Below, piece by piece: positions 1 through 7,806 of a stretch of DNA of 64,000 nucleotides. Numbering within the stretch: position 1 is the first letter of the stretch; every line of letters begins with the position of its first letter. Under the pieces are notes generated by a model, which saw nothing but the letters and a program-made list of their open reading frames with translations, searched no databases and had not been told where the DNA came from. The stretch lies in contig JAEUHR010000028.1 of NCBI GenBank assembly GCA_016794425.1, positions 1 to 64,000 on the forward strand, in the 5' to 3' direction. The DNA comes from Planctomycetota bacterium (GTDB taxonomy: Bacteria; Planctomycetota; UBA1135; UBA2386). The position numbers and the translations under genes were made by a program.

Positions 1-477
1 GACCTTGAGGCCCGGCGTGTGGCAGAAGTAGGCCTCGCTCGACTGGCTGTGGTAGTGGCCGCCGCGGATGCCGCCGCCGTACGGCGAGCGGATCACCATC
101 GGGCAGGTGTACTCGCCGCCGCTGCGGTAGCGCATCTTCGCGGCTTCGCTGACGATCTGGTCGAACGCCGGGTAGATGAAGTCGAGGAACTGGATCTCGG
201 CGATCGGCCGCAGGCCGTAGACGGCCATGCCGATCGCGGTGCCGATGATGCCGCACTCCGACAGCGGCGTGTCGAAGCAGCGCTTCTCGCCGAACTCGTC
301 GAACAGGCCCATCGTCGCGCCGAACACGCCGCCCTTCTTGCCGACGTCCTCGCCGAACACGACCACGCGGTCGTCGTTCTTCATCTCGGTGCGCATCGCG
401 TCGGTGATCGCCTCGATCAGCGTCATCACCTTCGTGCCGGCCGTCGCGGCCGCGGTCTTCGGTTGCGTTGCAGTCAT
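1..477 (-). CDS. 2-oxoacid dehydrogenase E1 component, beta subunit (N-terminal part, cut by window edge)
   Basis: This is the beta subunit of the thiamine-diphosphate E1 heterotetramer that decarboxylates a 2-oxoacid and loads the acyl group on lipoyl-E2. The frame opens with ATG at 477 and stays open to base 1, giving 159 residues; the C-terminal half lies outside. Visible family motifs are [14 protein letters not shown] (about residue 42), the stretch [12 protein letters not shown] and [18 protein letters not shown] near residue 130, all typical of transketolase-like pyrimidine-binding domains. It starts 24 bases after the stop of the E1-alpha gene on the same strand, so the two are almost certainly co-transcribed. 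The sequence resembles branched-chain (2-oxoisovalerate) more than pyruvate E1, but substrate cannot be fixed from this fragment. Confidence 0.92.
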   Translation of the reverse strand, partial: MTATQPKTAAATAGTKVMTLIEAITDAMRTEMKNDDRVVVFGEDVGKKGGVFGATMGLFDEFGEKRCFDTPLSECGIIGTAIGMAVYGLRPIAEIQFLDFIYPAFDQIVSEAAKMRYRSGGEYTCPMVIRSPYGGGIRGGHYHSQSSEAYFCHTPGLKV

Positions 478-501
478 GTCAGGTCTCGCTGCGTTGGGCG
501 G

Positions 502-1614
502 TCACAGGGGGAAGTGGCCGACGTCGGCGCCGACGCCACCCTTCAGCATCAGGTCGTGCAGTTCCTGCCGCTGCTCCTTCAGCTGCGGCGTCAGGTTCAT
601 GTAGACGTCGTCGAACATCGTCTCGGGCCCCGGATTGGCGCGCGCCTCGGCGGCCTTGACGGCCGCGGCGATCTCGGCCTTCGCGCCCTCGACGCACTGC
701 TGCTCGAACGCTTCGTCCCAGAGCTTCTTGTGCTTCAGGTAGCGCTGGAAGCGCTCGATCGGGTCCTTCTTCTTCCAGGCCTCGAACTCCTTCGCGTCGC
801 GGTAGCGCGCCGCGTCGTCGGAGCTCGAGTGCGAGGCGATGCGGTAGGTGACCGTCTCGACCAGCGTCGGGCCCTCGCCCTTGCGCGCGCGGTCGACGGC
901 CTCCTTGCAGACGCGGTAGACGGCCAGCAGGTCGTTGCCGTCGACGCGCACGCCGGGCATGCCGTAGGCCTCGGCCTTGATCGCCATCGACTCGCTGACG
1001 GTCTGCTTGCTCGACGGCACCGAGATCGCCCAGCCGTTGTTCTCGCAGACGAACACGACCGGCGCCTTGTAGACCGCCGCGAAGTTCAGCCCGGTGTGGA
1101 AGTCGTTGCTGCTGGTGCCGCCGTCGCCGCAGAACGTCATGAACACCGTGTCGTCGCCGCGGATCCGCGCCGCCATGCCGGCGCCGGCGGCCTGTGTCAG
1201 CTGGGTGCCGATCGGCGAGCTGATCGAGACGAAGTTCGCCTCGCGGAAGCTGTAGTGCACCGGCATCTGGCGGCCCTTGCTGGTGTCGCCCTCGTTGCCG
1301 AACCACTCGCTGATCACCTTCTCGATCGGCACCGAGCGCAGCAGCAGGATGCCCGGCTGCCGGTAGGCCGGGAACAGCCAGTCGCTGTCCTTCAGCGCGT
1401 AGGCGGCGCCGAGGTGCGAGGCCTCCTGGCCGGTCGACTGCAGGTAGAAGCCGATGCGGCCCTGCCGCTGCAGCGCGAGCCCGCGGTCGTCGAGCGCGCG
1501 CGTCGCGACCATCAGCCGGTAGAGCTCCTTCAGCTCCGCCGCCGGCAGGTTGGGGTCCTTGCCCTTCTGGGCCTTGCCGTCCTTGTCGAGGATCGAGAGC
1601 AGTTCGAGGCTCAT
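502..1614 (-). CDS. 2-oxoacid dehydrogenase E1 component, alpha subunit (branched-chain type)
   Basis: This 370-residue E1-alpha subunit binds thiamine diphosphate and performs oxidative decarboxylation of a 2-oxoacid. The TPP-binding signature GDGGTSSNDF followed about 25 residues later by ENNGWAIS is present near residues 163-195. The phosphorylation-loop-like segment ASHSSSDDAARYRD resembles eukaryotic and bacterial branched-chain E1-alpha rather than pyruvate E1. FPAYRQPGILLLR and KGRQMPVHY are further branched-chain-type motifs. The start ATG at 1614 overlaps the lipA stop by four bases (ATGA on the minus strand), so translation of the two is probably coupled. Length is normal for the family. 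Substrate preference is an inference. Confidence 0.93.
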   Translation of the reverse strand: MSLELLSILDKDGKAQKGKDPNLPAAELKELYRLMVATRALDDRGLALQRQGRIGFYLQSTGQEASHLGAAYALKDSDWLFPAYRQPGILLLRSVPIEKVISEWFGNEGDTSKGRQMPVHYSFREANFVSISSPIGTQLTQAAGAGMAARIRGDDTVFMTFCGDGGTSSNDFHTGLNFAAVYKAPVVFVCENNGWAISVPSSKQTVSESMAIKAEAYGMPGVRVDGNDLLAVYRVCKEAVDRARKGEGPTLVETVTYRIASHSSSDDAARYRDAKEFEAWKKKDPIERFQRYLKHKKLWDEAFEQQCVEGAKAEIAAAVKAAEARANPGPETMFDDVYMNLTPQLKEQRQELHDLMLKGGVGADVGHFPL

Positions 1615-2564
1615 GCGGATTCGTTCTCCTTGCCGGCGCGCGCGGCGTCGAGGGCGCGGCGCTGGCGGATCGTGCCGGCGAGGTAGTACTCGGCGGCCTT
1701 GTAGCTGGAGCGCACCAGCGGCCCGGAGGCCACGTAGAGGAAACCCTTCTTGCGCGCGCGCTGCTCGAGCGCGGCGAAGCGCGCCGGCGTCACGTGTTCG
1801 CGCACCGGCAGGTGCTTGAGCGTCGGGCGCAGGTACTGGCCGAACGTGACCACGTCGACGCCGTACTCGCGCAGGTCGTCCATCGCCTGCTCGATCTCGC
1901 GCTCGCTCTCGCCGAGGCCGAGCATCAGCGACGACTTGGTGACGATGCCGGGCTGCAGTCGCTTGGCGGTGCGCAGCGTCTCCAGCGACCGCACGTAGCT
2001 GCAGCGGTGGTCGCGCACGCGCGGCGTCAGCCGCAGCACGGTCTCGAGGTTGTGCGCGTAGACGTCGGGCCGGCCCGCCAGCACGGCGGCGATCTGCGCC
2101 TCGGTGGAGTGGGTCGCGTTGGCCAGGAAGTCGCCGACCAGCGCTTCGACCAGCAGCTCGGGGTTCTGTTGCTTGATCGCGCGGACCACCGACGCGACGT
2201 GCCCGGCGCCGCCGTCCGGCAGATCGTCGCGATCGACCATCGTCAGCACGACGTACTTCAGACCCATCTTCGCGCAGGCTTCGGCCACCTTGCGCGGTTC
2301 GTCGGCGTCGACCGGATTGCCGCGGCTGTGCGTCTTCACGGCGCAGAACCGGCAGCCGCGCGTGCAGGTGTCGCCGAGCACCATGAACGTCGCCGTGCCC
2401 GAGGCCCAGCACTCGCCCATGTTCGGGCAGCGCGCTTCCTCGCAGACCGTGTGCAGCTGGCGGTCGCGCAACACCTGCTCGACGCCCGCGACGGTCGGGC
2501 CGGCGGGGATCGGGACCTTCAGCCAGGCTGGCTTCGGGCCGGGGGTGATGCGTTGGTTGGACAC
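1611..2564 (-). CDS. lipA: Lipoyl synthase (radical SAM)
   Basis: LipA inserts two sulfurs into octanoyl groups on lipoyl domains, the cofactor needed by the 2-oxoacid dehydrogenase encoded immediately downstream. Both iron-sulfur motifs are present: the auxiliary-cluster motif CEEARCPNMGEC and the radical-SAM motif CTRGCRFC, with the C-terminal RSSYKA serine ligand. The GTG at 2564 gives 317 residues and fits family length. An ATG at 2642 would add 26 residues but falls inside a perfect 10-bp hairpin (2636-2659), and a -10-like TATCTT lies at 2612-2607, so I prefer the GTG; this choice is not proven. The stop overlaps the E1-alpha start. Placing lipoyl synthase first in an E1 operon is functionally sensible. 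Confidence 0.93.
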   Translation of the reverse strand: MSNQRITPGPKPAWLKVPIPAGPTVAGVEQVLRDRQLHTVCEEARCPNMGECWASGTATFMVLGDTCTRGCRFCAVKTHSRGNPVDADEPRKVAEACAKMGLKYVVLTMVDRDDLPDGGAGHVASVVRAIKQQNPELLVEALVGDFLANATHSTEAQIAAVLAGRPDVYAHNLETVLRLTPRVRDHRCSYVRSLETLRTAKRLQPGIVTKSSLMLGLGESEREIEQAMDDLREYGVDVVTFGQYLRPTLKHLPVREHVTPARFAALEQRARKKGFLYVASGPLVRSSYKAAEYYLAGTIRQRRALDAARAGKENESA

Positions 2565-2635
2565 GGGGCGCGCGGTCGGCGACGCGGCGCCGCCGAAGGA
2601 GCGCGGAAGATAGGGACCCACCGCGGCCTGCGCCA

Positions 2636-2659
2636 GTTGCATACCTTCGGGTATGCAAC
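2636..2659. terminator. Perfect 10-bp hairpin with TTCG tetraloop
   Basis: GTTGCATACC and GGTATGCAAC pair perfectly around a TTCG tetraloop, an exceptionally stable RNA hairpin. It sits between the stop of the secreted-protein gene (2769) and lipA, and straddles the most upstream possible lipA ATG at 2642. There is no clear T-run, so it could be a minus-strand terminator or 3' stabiliser of the upstream gene, or a lipA leader element. Confidence 0.5.
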
Positions 2660-2768
2660 GCTTGGGTCGAGGCGGCGCCGCCAGGTCTTACTGGCCATGG
2701 CGCCGCGGGTTCGGGCGACGGTTCGGCCCGTCGCCGGCCGGCCGGAGCGAGCCCGGCCGGCGGCTGCG

Positions 2769-4265
2769 TCAGTTGCCGATCACGATCTGCATGCCCTGCG
2801 ACATGCCGATCGGCAGGCCGAAGCCCGAGTAGAAGCCGGTCAGGTCCCAGACCGCGTGCTGCACGGCCAGCGACAGACCCCACAGCGAGCTCTCGGCCGG
2901 CGTCAGCGGCAGCGGGATCACCGCCGCGCCGGTCACGTCGGTCAGGCCGCTCGGCAGCAGATCCGGGAACGCGAACAGCAGCGCGCAGGCCGGCGCGTCC
3001 GGGATCGGGAAGCCGAACGGCGGCAGGCCCGCGTTGATGCCGATCGCGGTCGCGTAGAGCGTCACGCCGACGCCGGCGCCGAGGAAGTCCGGCGCGTTGC
3101 CGACCGTGATGCCGAAGTTGGCGTTGCCGGCGACCGGCGCGCCGCCGGTGGTGCCGATCGTCGGATCGCCGACCGAGGTCGGGCAGGCGCTGCCGCCGAA
3201 CGTGACGCTGTTCGGCGTGCGCACGAAGCGGACGCCGCGGAACGCGGTGTTGGTCGCGCTGGTCGCCAGCGTGGCCCACGTGCCCGGCCCGCTGCCGCCG
3301 TCGGTCGTGCTGACCAGCGACGTCGTCGCGCCGGCCGTCACCGCGAACAGGTAGGTCGTGCCGTTGTCGACGTAGCCGGTCACCGCGCGGCAGCCGACGC
3401 CCGGGTGCAGCGTGTAGACGTTGGTCCAGGTGCCGACCGCCAGCACCCACTTCTGGATGCCGCCGTTCGAGCCGGTCGCGCGCTCGTCGGCGACGTAGAC
3501 GGTGTTCGCGTCGGCGAACCAGAAGTCGTACTGGTTCGGCGAGCCCGCGCCCGGGAAGCCGTTCAGGCGCGTGATCGTCTCGCCGCTGGTCGTCGGCAGG
3601 CCGGTGCCGACCGTGTTGACGCCGACGAACGAGCCCGACTGCGACGAAACGTAGAGCTGGTTGTCGAAGATGTTGACGACGCGCAGGTTCGTCACCGTCG
3701 TGCTGAGCTGCGTCGAAGTCGTCGCGCCGACGCTGCCGACGTAGCAGACGCCGCGGTTGACCGCGCTCGCGGTGCCGGCGGTCCAGAACTGGTTGCCGTC
3801 GAGGCTCGTGGCGCTGCGGATGTTGCTGGCCGAGTAGCTGTCCGTCAGCGCGGTCGACGTGTCGATCGAGCCGTCGAGGCGGATGCGACTGACGACGCGC
3901 GGCGTGGTCGCGCTGGCGGTGCTGGCGATGGCGGCGGTGCCGGGCACGGCGCCGTAGCCGACCGTGACCAGGCAGCTGCCGTCGGCCGACTGGGTGATGA
4001 AGCCCTCGGACGTGGCATTGCCGGCATTCGTGATCGGCTGGTTCGGGCCGCTGAGGGCGACCGGCATCGCGATCGTCTGCACCGGCGCACCGGCCTGGGT
4101 GAACTCCTCGAGGAACACCGGCGCCGCGGCCGCGGACAAGGCGGCCGCACCGTCACCGAGTCGGGTGACGATCAGGTTGCCGGGGGTGATCGGGATCTGC
4201 GCGAACAGGGAAGGCGCGAGGCCGGCGAGGGCCGCGACGCAAGGAACGAAACGGGTCTTGCTCAT
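2769..4265 (-). CDS. Secreted protein with C-terminal shared module
   Basis: The 498-residue product has a clear Sec signal peptide (MSKTRFVPCVAALAGLAPS then FAQ). The mature part is rich in Gly, Thr, Ala and Val with alternating beta-strand-like stretches, as in beta-propeller secreted proteins; no catalytic motif is visible. The last 125 residues contain a module (VTLYATAIGINAG, ACALLFAFPD, PLPLTPAESSLWGLSLAVQ) that I also find at the ends of the proteins at 18355-20769 and 25702-26814. The ATG at 4265 was chosen because it begins the signal peptide; an upstream ATG at 4403 would add a non-signal basic extension. Function is unknown; surface-exposed or extracellular localisation is inferred. 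Confidence 0.8.
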   Translation of the reverse strand: MSKTRFVPCVAALAGLAPSLFAQIPITPGNLIVTRLGDGAAALSAAAAPVFLEEFTQAGAPVQTIAMPVALSGPNQPITNAGNATSEGFITQSADGSCLVTVGYGAVPGTAAIASTASATTPRVVSRIRLDGSIDTSTALTDSYSASNIRSATSLDGNQFWTAGTASAVNRGVCYVGSVGATTSTQLSTTVTNLRVVNIFDNQLYVSSQSGSFVGVNTVGTGLPTTSGETITRLNGFPGAGSPNQYDFWFADANTVYVADERATGSNGGIQKWVLAVGTWTNVYTLHPGVGCRAVTGYVDNGTTYLFAVTAGATTSLVSTTDGGSGPGTWATLATSATNTAFRGVRFVRTPNSVTFGGSACPTSVGDPTIGTTGGAPVAGNANFGITVGNAPDFLGAGVGVTLYATAIGINAGLPPFGFPIPDAPACALLFAFPDLLPSGLTDVTGAAVIPLPLTPAESSLWGLSLAVQHAVWDLTGFYSGFGLPIGMSQGMQIVIGN

Positions 4266-4481
4266 GGTGATGGATGCTCGAAGTTGCGAGGTGGAGCGAC
4301 CGCGAACGCCACCCGAACGGCGGCGCGGGGCGCGGCCCGATGGCGTGCGGTGCGGGCGGCAATCGAAGCGGCGCGGTTCCGCGGGGGGAGTACCGAGTCG
4401 CAATTCCGATGTCGCAACGCGCGCAGCGTCGCCGCCGCCGTGAACGCCCGGCCAAGGCCGCGTGAGACCTGCGCCGGACCG

Positions 4482-5588
4482 TCAGCTCTGCGCCGGCGGC
4501 TCGATGCCGAGCTTCTCGCGCAGCGAGTCCATCACCGCCGGGTCCTTGGTCAGGTCCTGCATCAGCTGGTCGAACGTCATGCCGAGCCAGCGCGCGCAGC
4601 GCTCGATCATGTAACTGACCGGGCTGTGCGGTTCGTTCTGCCGCAAGAAGCGCGACACCGCCTGCAGCGCGCGCACGGCGTCTTCGCGCGAGCCGATCGA
4701 GCCGGGCGCGGCGACCGACGGCCCACGCGCGGCACCGCCGGCGGTCGCCGACGCCGCACCGGCATCGGCGCCGGCCGTGCCGGCTCCGTCCGTCGTGGCC
4801 GGCGCGCCGGCCGGCGCGCGCATCTCCTGCGCCAGCAGTTCGAGCAGCTCGGCCAGCCGGTCGAGGCTCGGCACCGCGTCGGCGGGGAACTGCTGCTCGC
4901 ACAGCGCCGCGAGGTCGCGCACGCGCTGCCGGCACTGGTCGGCCAGATCGGCCACTGCCGCGAGCCGGTCCGGGTGCGCGCGGCCGATCGCGGTGGCCCA
5001 CGCCTCCGGCGTCAGCAGCTTCGCTTCGACCAGCCGGCCGTATTCGGCGGGATTGGCCTGGTAGGCCTGCTGCACGCGCCGCGCGTCGAGCAGGTCGCCG
5101 AACTGCAGTACGCGGCCGTCCTCGCCGACGGCGCCGACCGGCACCGTGCGCAGGGCGTTCTGCAGGTCGTTGGCGCCGCCGAGCCAGGTCAGCCACTTGG
5201 TGCGCAGCGCCGGCATCGGTTCGGGGTCGTCGGCCGACGGGGCGCCCGGGTGCAGGCCCGGCCAGAAGCCGGCGATCAGGCCGTGTACGACCTCGAGCCC
5301 CTGCGCCAGTCCCGCCAGGCCGTCGAGCCGGATCAGCGCCTCGGTCAGGTAAGCCGCCGCTTCGAGGTCCTTGCTGTGGCGCTGCAGCACGGTCTTGCAG
5401 CCGTCGGCGACCCCCTGCCAGTGCACCTTGCGGGGCTCGGCGCCCGGGGGCAGCGTCAGCGGATCTTCCTGGAACCGCTCCTTCTTGACCTTGTCCAGCG
5501 GGTGGTCGTTGAGCTGCGCGTGCCGCAGGTCGGTACCGGTCGGTCGGTCGGCCGAGATCGGCTGCAGCAGGGACGCGACGTCGATCAT
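4482..5588 (-). CDS. tssA: Type VI secretion system protein TssA (ImpA family)
   Basis: TssA caps the growing T6SS tail and coordinates tube and sheath polymerisation. The N-terminal ImpA_N domain is visible at residues 8-140 (PISADRPTGTDLRHA, FWPGLHPG), followed by an Ala-rich linker around residues 255-290 and a C-terminal helical domain (AVSRFLRQNEPHSPVSYMIERC as two neighbouring helices) that matches short TssA variants ending in the SYMIERCARWLG-type repeat. The 368-residue length suits that class. It is transcribed divergently from tssB across a 139-base regulatory region, so sheath and cap genes may share control. The start ATG at 5588 directly precedes the conserved N-terminus. Confidence 0.93.
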   Translation of the reverse strand: MIDVASLLQPISADRPTGTDLRHAQLNDHPLDKVKKERFQEDPLTLPPGAEPRKVHWQGVADGCKTVLQRHSKDLEAAAYLTEALIRLDGLAGLAQGLEVVHGLIAGFWPGLHPGAPSADDPEPMPALRTKWLTWLGGANDLQNALRTVPVGAVGEDGRVLQFGDLLDARRVQQAYQANPAEYGRLVEAKLLTPEAWATAIGRAHPDRLAAVADLADQCRQRVRDLAALCEQQFPADAVPSLDRLAELLELLAQEMRAPAGAPATTDGAGTAGADAGAASATAGGAARGPSVAAPGSIGSREDAVRALQAVSRFLRQNEPHSPVSYMIERCARWLGMTFDQLMQDLTKDPAVMDSLREKLGIEPPAQS

Positions 5589-5668
5589 GACGCCCTTGTA
5601 TCGGATCGACCGGGCGGCGGAAACGAGCCCATGGCATGGACTCCACGGGGACCCTGCGTATGTTCCCC

Positions 5669-5711
5669 GAAGGTCGGTGCGCCCGGGCACCGATGACCGG
5701 TCCCGACCTTC
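5669..5711. promoter_or_regulatory. Stem-loop in tssB leader, tssA/tssB divergent control region
   Basis: GAAGGTCGG (5669-5677) and CCGACCTTC (5703-5711) form a 9-bp inverted repeat; nested inside is GGTGC/GCACC (5676-5680 and 5687-5691). It follows a -10-like TATGTT (5659-5664) and precedes the GAGG ribosome-binding site (5717-5720) of tssB, so it would lie in the mRNA leader or act as a DNA operator between tssA and tssB. The role is inferred. Confidence 0.4.
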
Positions 5712-5727
5712 GTACCGAGGTATCCCC

Positions 5728-6249
5728 ATGTCGGAGAGCAGCCAGCAGAAGAAGGCGCGTGTCCGTCCACCGCGCGTCCACATGACCTGTGAGGTGGAGA
5801 CCAACGGCGCGATGGTGCTCAAGGAGCTGCCGTTCGTGTCCAGCGTGCTGGCCGATCTGGCCGGCGACAAGAAGCGCGACAAGAAGCTGAAGGACCGCGA
5901 GTTCGTGACGATCGACCGCGACAACTTCGACAGCGTGCTGGCCGGCATCGCGCCGGAGCTGCGCTTCCGTGCCGAGAACACGCTGGCCGGCGACGGCAGC
6001 GAGCTGGCGGTCGAGCTGAAGTTCGCTTCGTTGAAGGACTTCAGCCCCGAGCAGATCGCGGCGCAGATCCCGGCCCTGAAGGCCCTGCTGGAGACGCGTG
6101 AGAAGCTCGTCGACCTGAAGAGCCGCGCCGACGGCAACGACCGCCTCGAGGAGCTGCTGAACGAGCTGCTGGCCAACGAGGAACTGCGCAAGAAGGCCAG
6201 CGGCGCCCTCGGTGGCGGCGCTGGTGGTGGCCCGACCCCGGCTCAGTGA
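5728..6249 (+). CDS. tssB: T6SS contractile sheath small subunit TssB
   Basis: TssB pairs with TssC to form the contractile sheath around the Hcp tube in the cytoplasm. The 173-residue product shows the family pattern PRVHMTCEVETNGA near the N-terminus, the LPFVSSVLADLAG stretch, DREFVTIDRDNFD and the C-terminal ALKALLETREKLVDLK helix. It ends in a flexible Gly/Pro tail. The ATG at 5728 is preceded by GAGG with a 7-base spacer, the clearest ribosome-binding site in this operon. tssC follows after 13 bases. The family assignment is firm. Confidence 0.96.
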   Translation: MSESSQQKKARVRPPRVHMTCEVETNGAMVLKELPFVSSVLADLAGDKKRDKKLKDREFVTIDRDNFDSVLAGIAPELRFRAENTLAGDGSELAVELKFASLKDFSPEQIAAQIPALKALLETREKLVDLKSRADGNDRLEELLNELLANEELRKKASGALGGGAGGGPTPAQ

Positions 6250-6262
6250 GGTCCTACCCGCG

Positions 6263-7744
6263 ATGACCAAGAACCAGAAGAAGCAGGCTTCGATCGCCGA
6301 GTTCGTCAACCTCGAGGCGCAGGACCTCGTCAGCGAGATGCTGGGGACCGCGCGGCCACGCGACGACAAGGCGCGCGACCGCGTCAAGGACCTGCTGGAC
6401 GAGTACGTGCGCCAGCTGACGTCCGGCATGACGGTGCGCAAGGGTTTCACGCGCACGATCAACGAGCACATCGCCGCGATCGACGAGAAGCTGTCGAAGC
6501 AGCTCAGCGCGGTGATGCACCATGCGTCGTTCCAGCGGCTCGAGGCGTCGTGGCGCAGCCTGCACCGCTTCGTGATGAGCACCGAGACCGGCGAGACGCA
6601 GAAGGTCCAGGTGCTCGACTGCGGCAAGCGCGAGCTGCTGCTCGACTTCCAGTCGGCCGCCGAGTTCACCGAGAGCGCGCTCTGGAAGAAGATCTACCAG
6701 GGCGGCTTCGGCCAGGCCGGCGCCGACCCGACCGGCATGATCGTCGGCGACTTCGAGTTCGACAAAGGCCCGATGGACATCGAGCTGCTGTCGCACCTGT
6801 CGTCGGTGGCCGCCGGCGCGCACGCGCCGCTGCTGACCGCGGCGGGGCCGGGCATGTTCGGCATGGAGAGCCTCGCCGAGATGCCGAACCCGCGCGACGT
6901 CGCGAAGATCTTCGACAAGAACAACCCCGAGAACACCAAGTGGCTGTCGTTCCGCGACAGCGAGGACGCGCGCTACGTCGGTCTGTGCCTGCCGCACGTG
7001 CTGGCGCGCGCGCCGTACGGGGAAGGCAACAAGATCGACGCGTTCGACTTCCAGGAGGACGTCGACGGCGAGACGCACGAGAAGTACCTGTGGGGCAACG
7101 CGGCCTACGCGTTCGCGAGCCGCATCACGGACGCGTTCGCCAAGCACCACTGGACCGTGGCGATCCGCGGCTTCGAGGGCGGCGGCAAGGTCGAGAACCT
7201 GCCGATCCACACGTTCCGCTCGCGCGAAGGTGCGATCGGCAGCAAGTGCCCGACCGAGGTGCTGATCCCCGACGACCGCGAGGCGGAACTGTCCGGGCTC
7301 GGCTTCATCCCGCTGGTCAACTACAAGAACACCGACTACGCGGTGTTCTTCGGCGCCAGCTCGGCGCAGAAGCCGAAGCAGTACACCGACAAGGACGCCA
7401 GCGCGAACGCGTACCTGTCGGCGCAGCTGCCGTACCTGTTCGCCGTCAGCCGCATCGCGCACTACCTGAAGGTGATCTGCCGCGACAAGATCGGCTCGTT
7501 CACCAGCAAGGACGAGTGCCAGAAGTTCCTGAACGCCTGGATCAGCCAGTACGTGCTGCTGAACGACGAGGCGACGCAGGAGCAGAAGGCGAAGTACCCG
7601 CTGCGCGAAGCGCACGTCGAGGTGGTCGAGGACAAGGCGCGGCCGGGTTCGTACCAGGCCGTCGCACACCTGCGGCCGCACTTCCAGCTCGACAAGCTGC
7701 ACGTCGCGCTGAAGCTCGTCGCCAAGCTGCCCACCCGGGCCTGA
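6263..7744 (+). CDS. tssC: T6SS contractile sheath large subunit TssC
   Basis: TssC is the large sheath subunit; contraction of TssBC fires the tube, and ClpV later recycles the sheath. At 493 residues it has the normal length. Diagnostic stretches include FQRLEASWRSLHRFV, GDFEFDKGPMDIELLSHLS, a GPGMFGM segment and SEDARYVGLCLPHVLAR. The first 60 residues form a Lys/Glu-rich helical region, where the ClpV-binding helix of TssC is found in other systems; I do not see the classic SLLDEI core there. A strong hairpin (7751-7770) follows the stop and separates this gene from tagJ. Confidence 0.97.
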   Translation: MTKNQKKQASIAEFVNLEAQDLVSEMLGTARPRDDKARDRVKDLLDEYVRQLTSGMTVRKGFTRTINEHIAAIDEKLSKQLSAVMHHASFQRLEASWRSLHRFVMSTETGETQKVQVLDCGKRELLLDFQSAAEFTESALWKKIYQGGFGQAGADPTGMIVGDFEFDKGPMDIELLSHLSSVAAGAHAPLLTAAGPGMFGMESLAEMPNPRDVAKIFDKNNPENTKWLSFRDSEDARYVGLCLPHVLARAPYGEGNKIDAFDFQEDVDGETHEKYLWGNAAYAFASRITDAFAKHHWTVAIRGFEGGGKVENLPIHTFRSREGAIGSKCPTEVLIPDDREAELSGLGFIPLVNYKNTDYAVFFGASSAQKPKQYTDKDASANAYLSAQLPYLFAVSRIAHYLKVICRDKIGSFTSKDECQKFLNAWISQYVLLNDEATQEQKAKYPLREAHVEVVEDKARPGSYQAVAHLRPHFQLDKLHVALKLVAKLPTRA

Positions 7745-7750
7745 CACGCC

Positions 7751-7770
7751 GGGCCGGGAACGCCCGGCCC
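7751..7770 (+). promoter_or_regulatory. GC-rich stem-loop between tssC and tagJ
   Basis: GGGCCGGG and CCCGGCCC pair perfectly around an AACG loop, 6 bases after the tssC stop. No T-run follows, so it is more likely an mRNA processing or stabilising hairpin, or a partial terminator, than a full stop. It would let sheath genes accumulate more mRNA than downstream baseplate genes, as expected from the many TssBC copies needed. Confidence 0.45.
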
Positions 7771-7806
7771 GCCTGTCCGCCGGTCCACGACGCCGCCGCC
7801 GAAGCC

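Noticed and set aside
502-3450. A 982-codon open frame on the minus strand covering lipA and E1-alpha
   Set aside because: The C-terminal 370 codons are the real E1-alpha; the upstream part is a frame-shifted shadow of lipA and the secreted gene with random Arg/Ala/Pro composition.
1794-5696. A 1300-codon open frame on the plus strand
   Set aside because: High GC keeps antisense frames open. It is antisense to lipA, the secreted protein and tssA, which have clear motifs.
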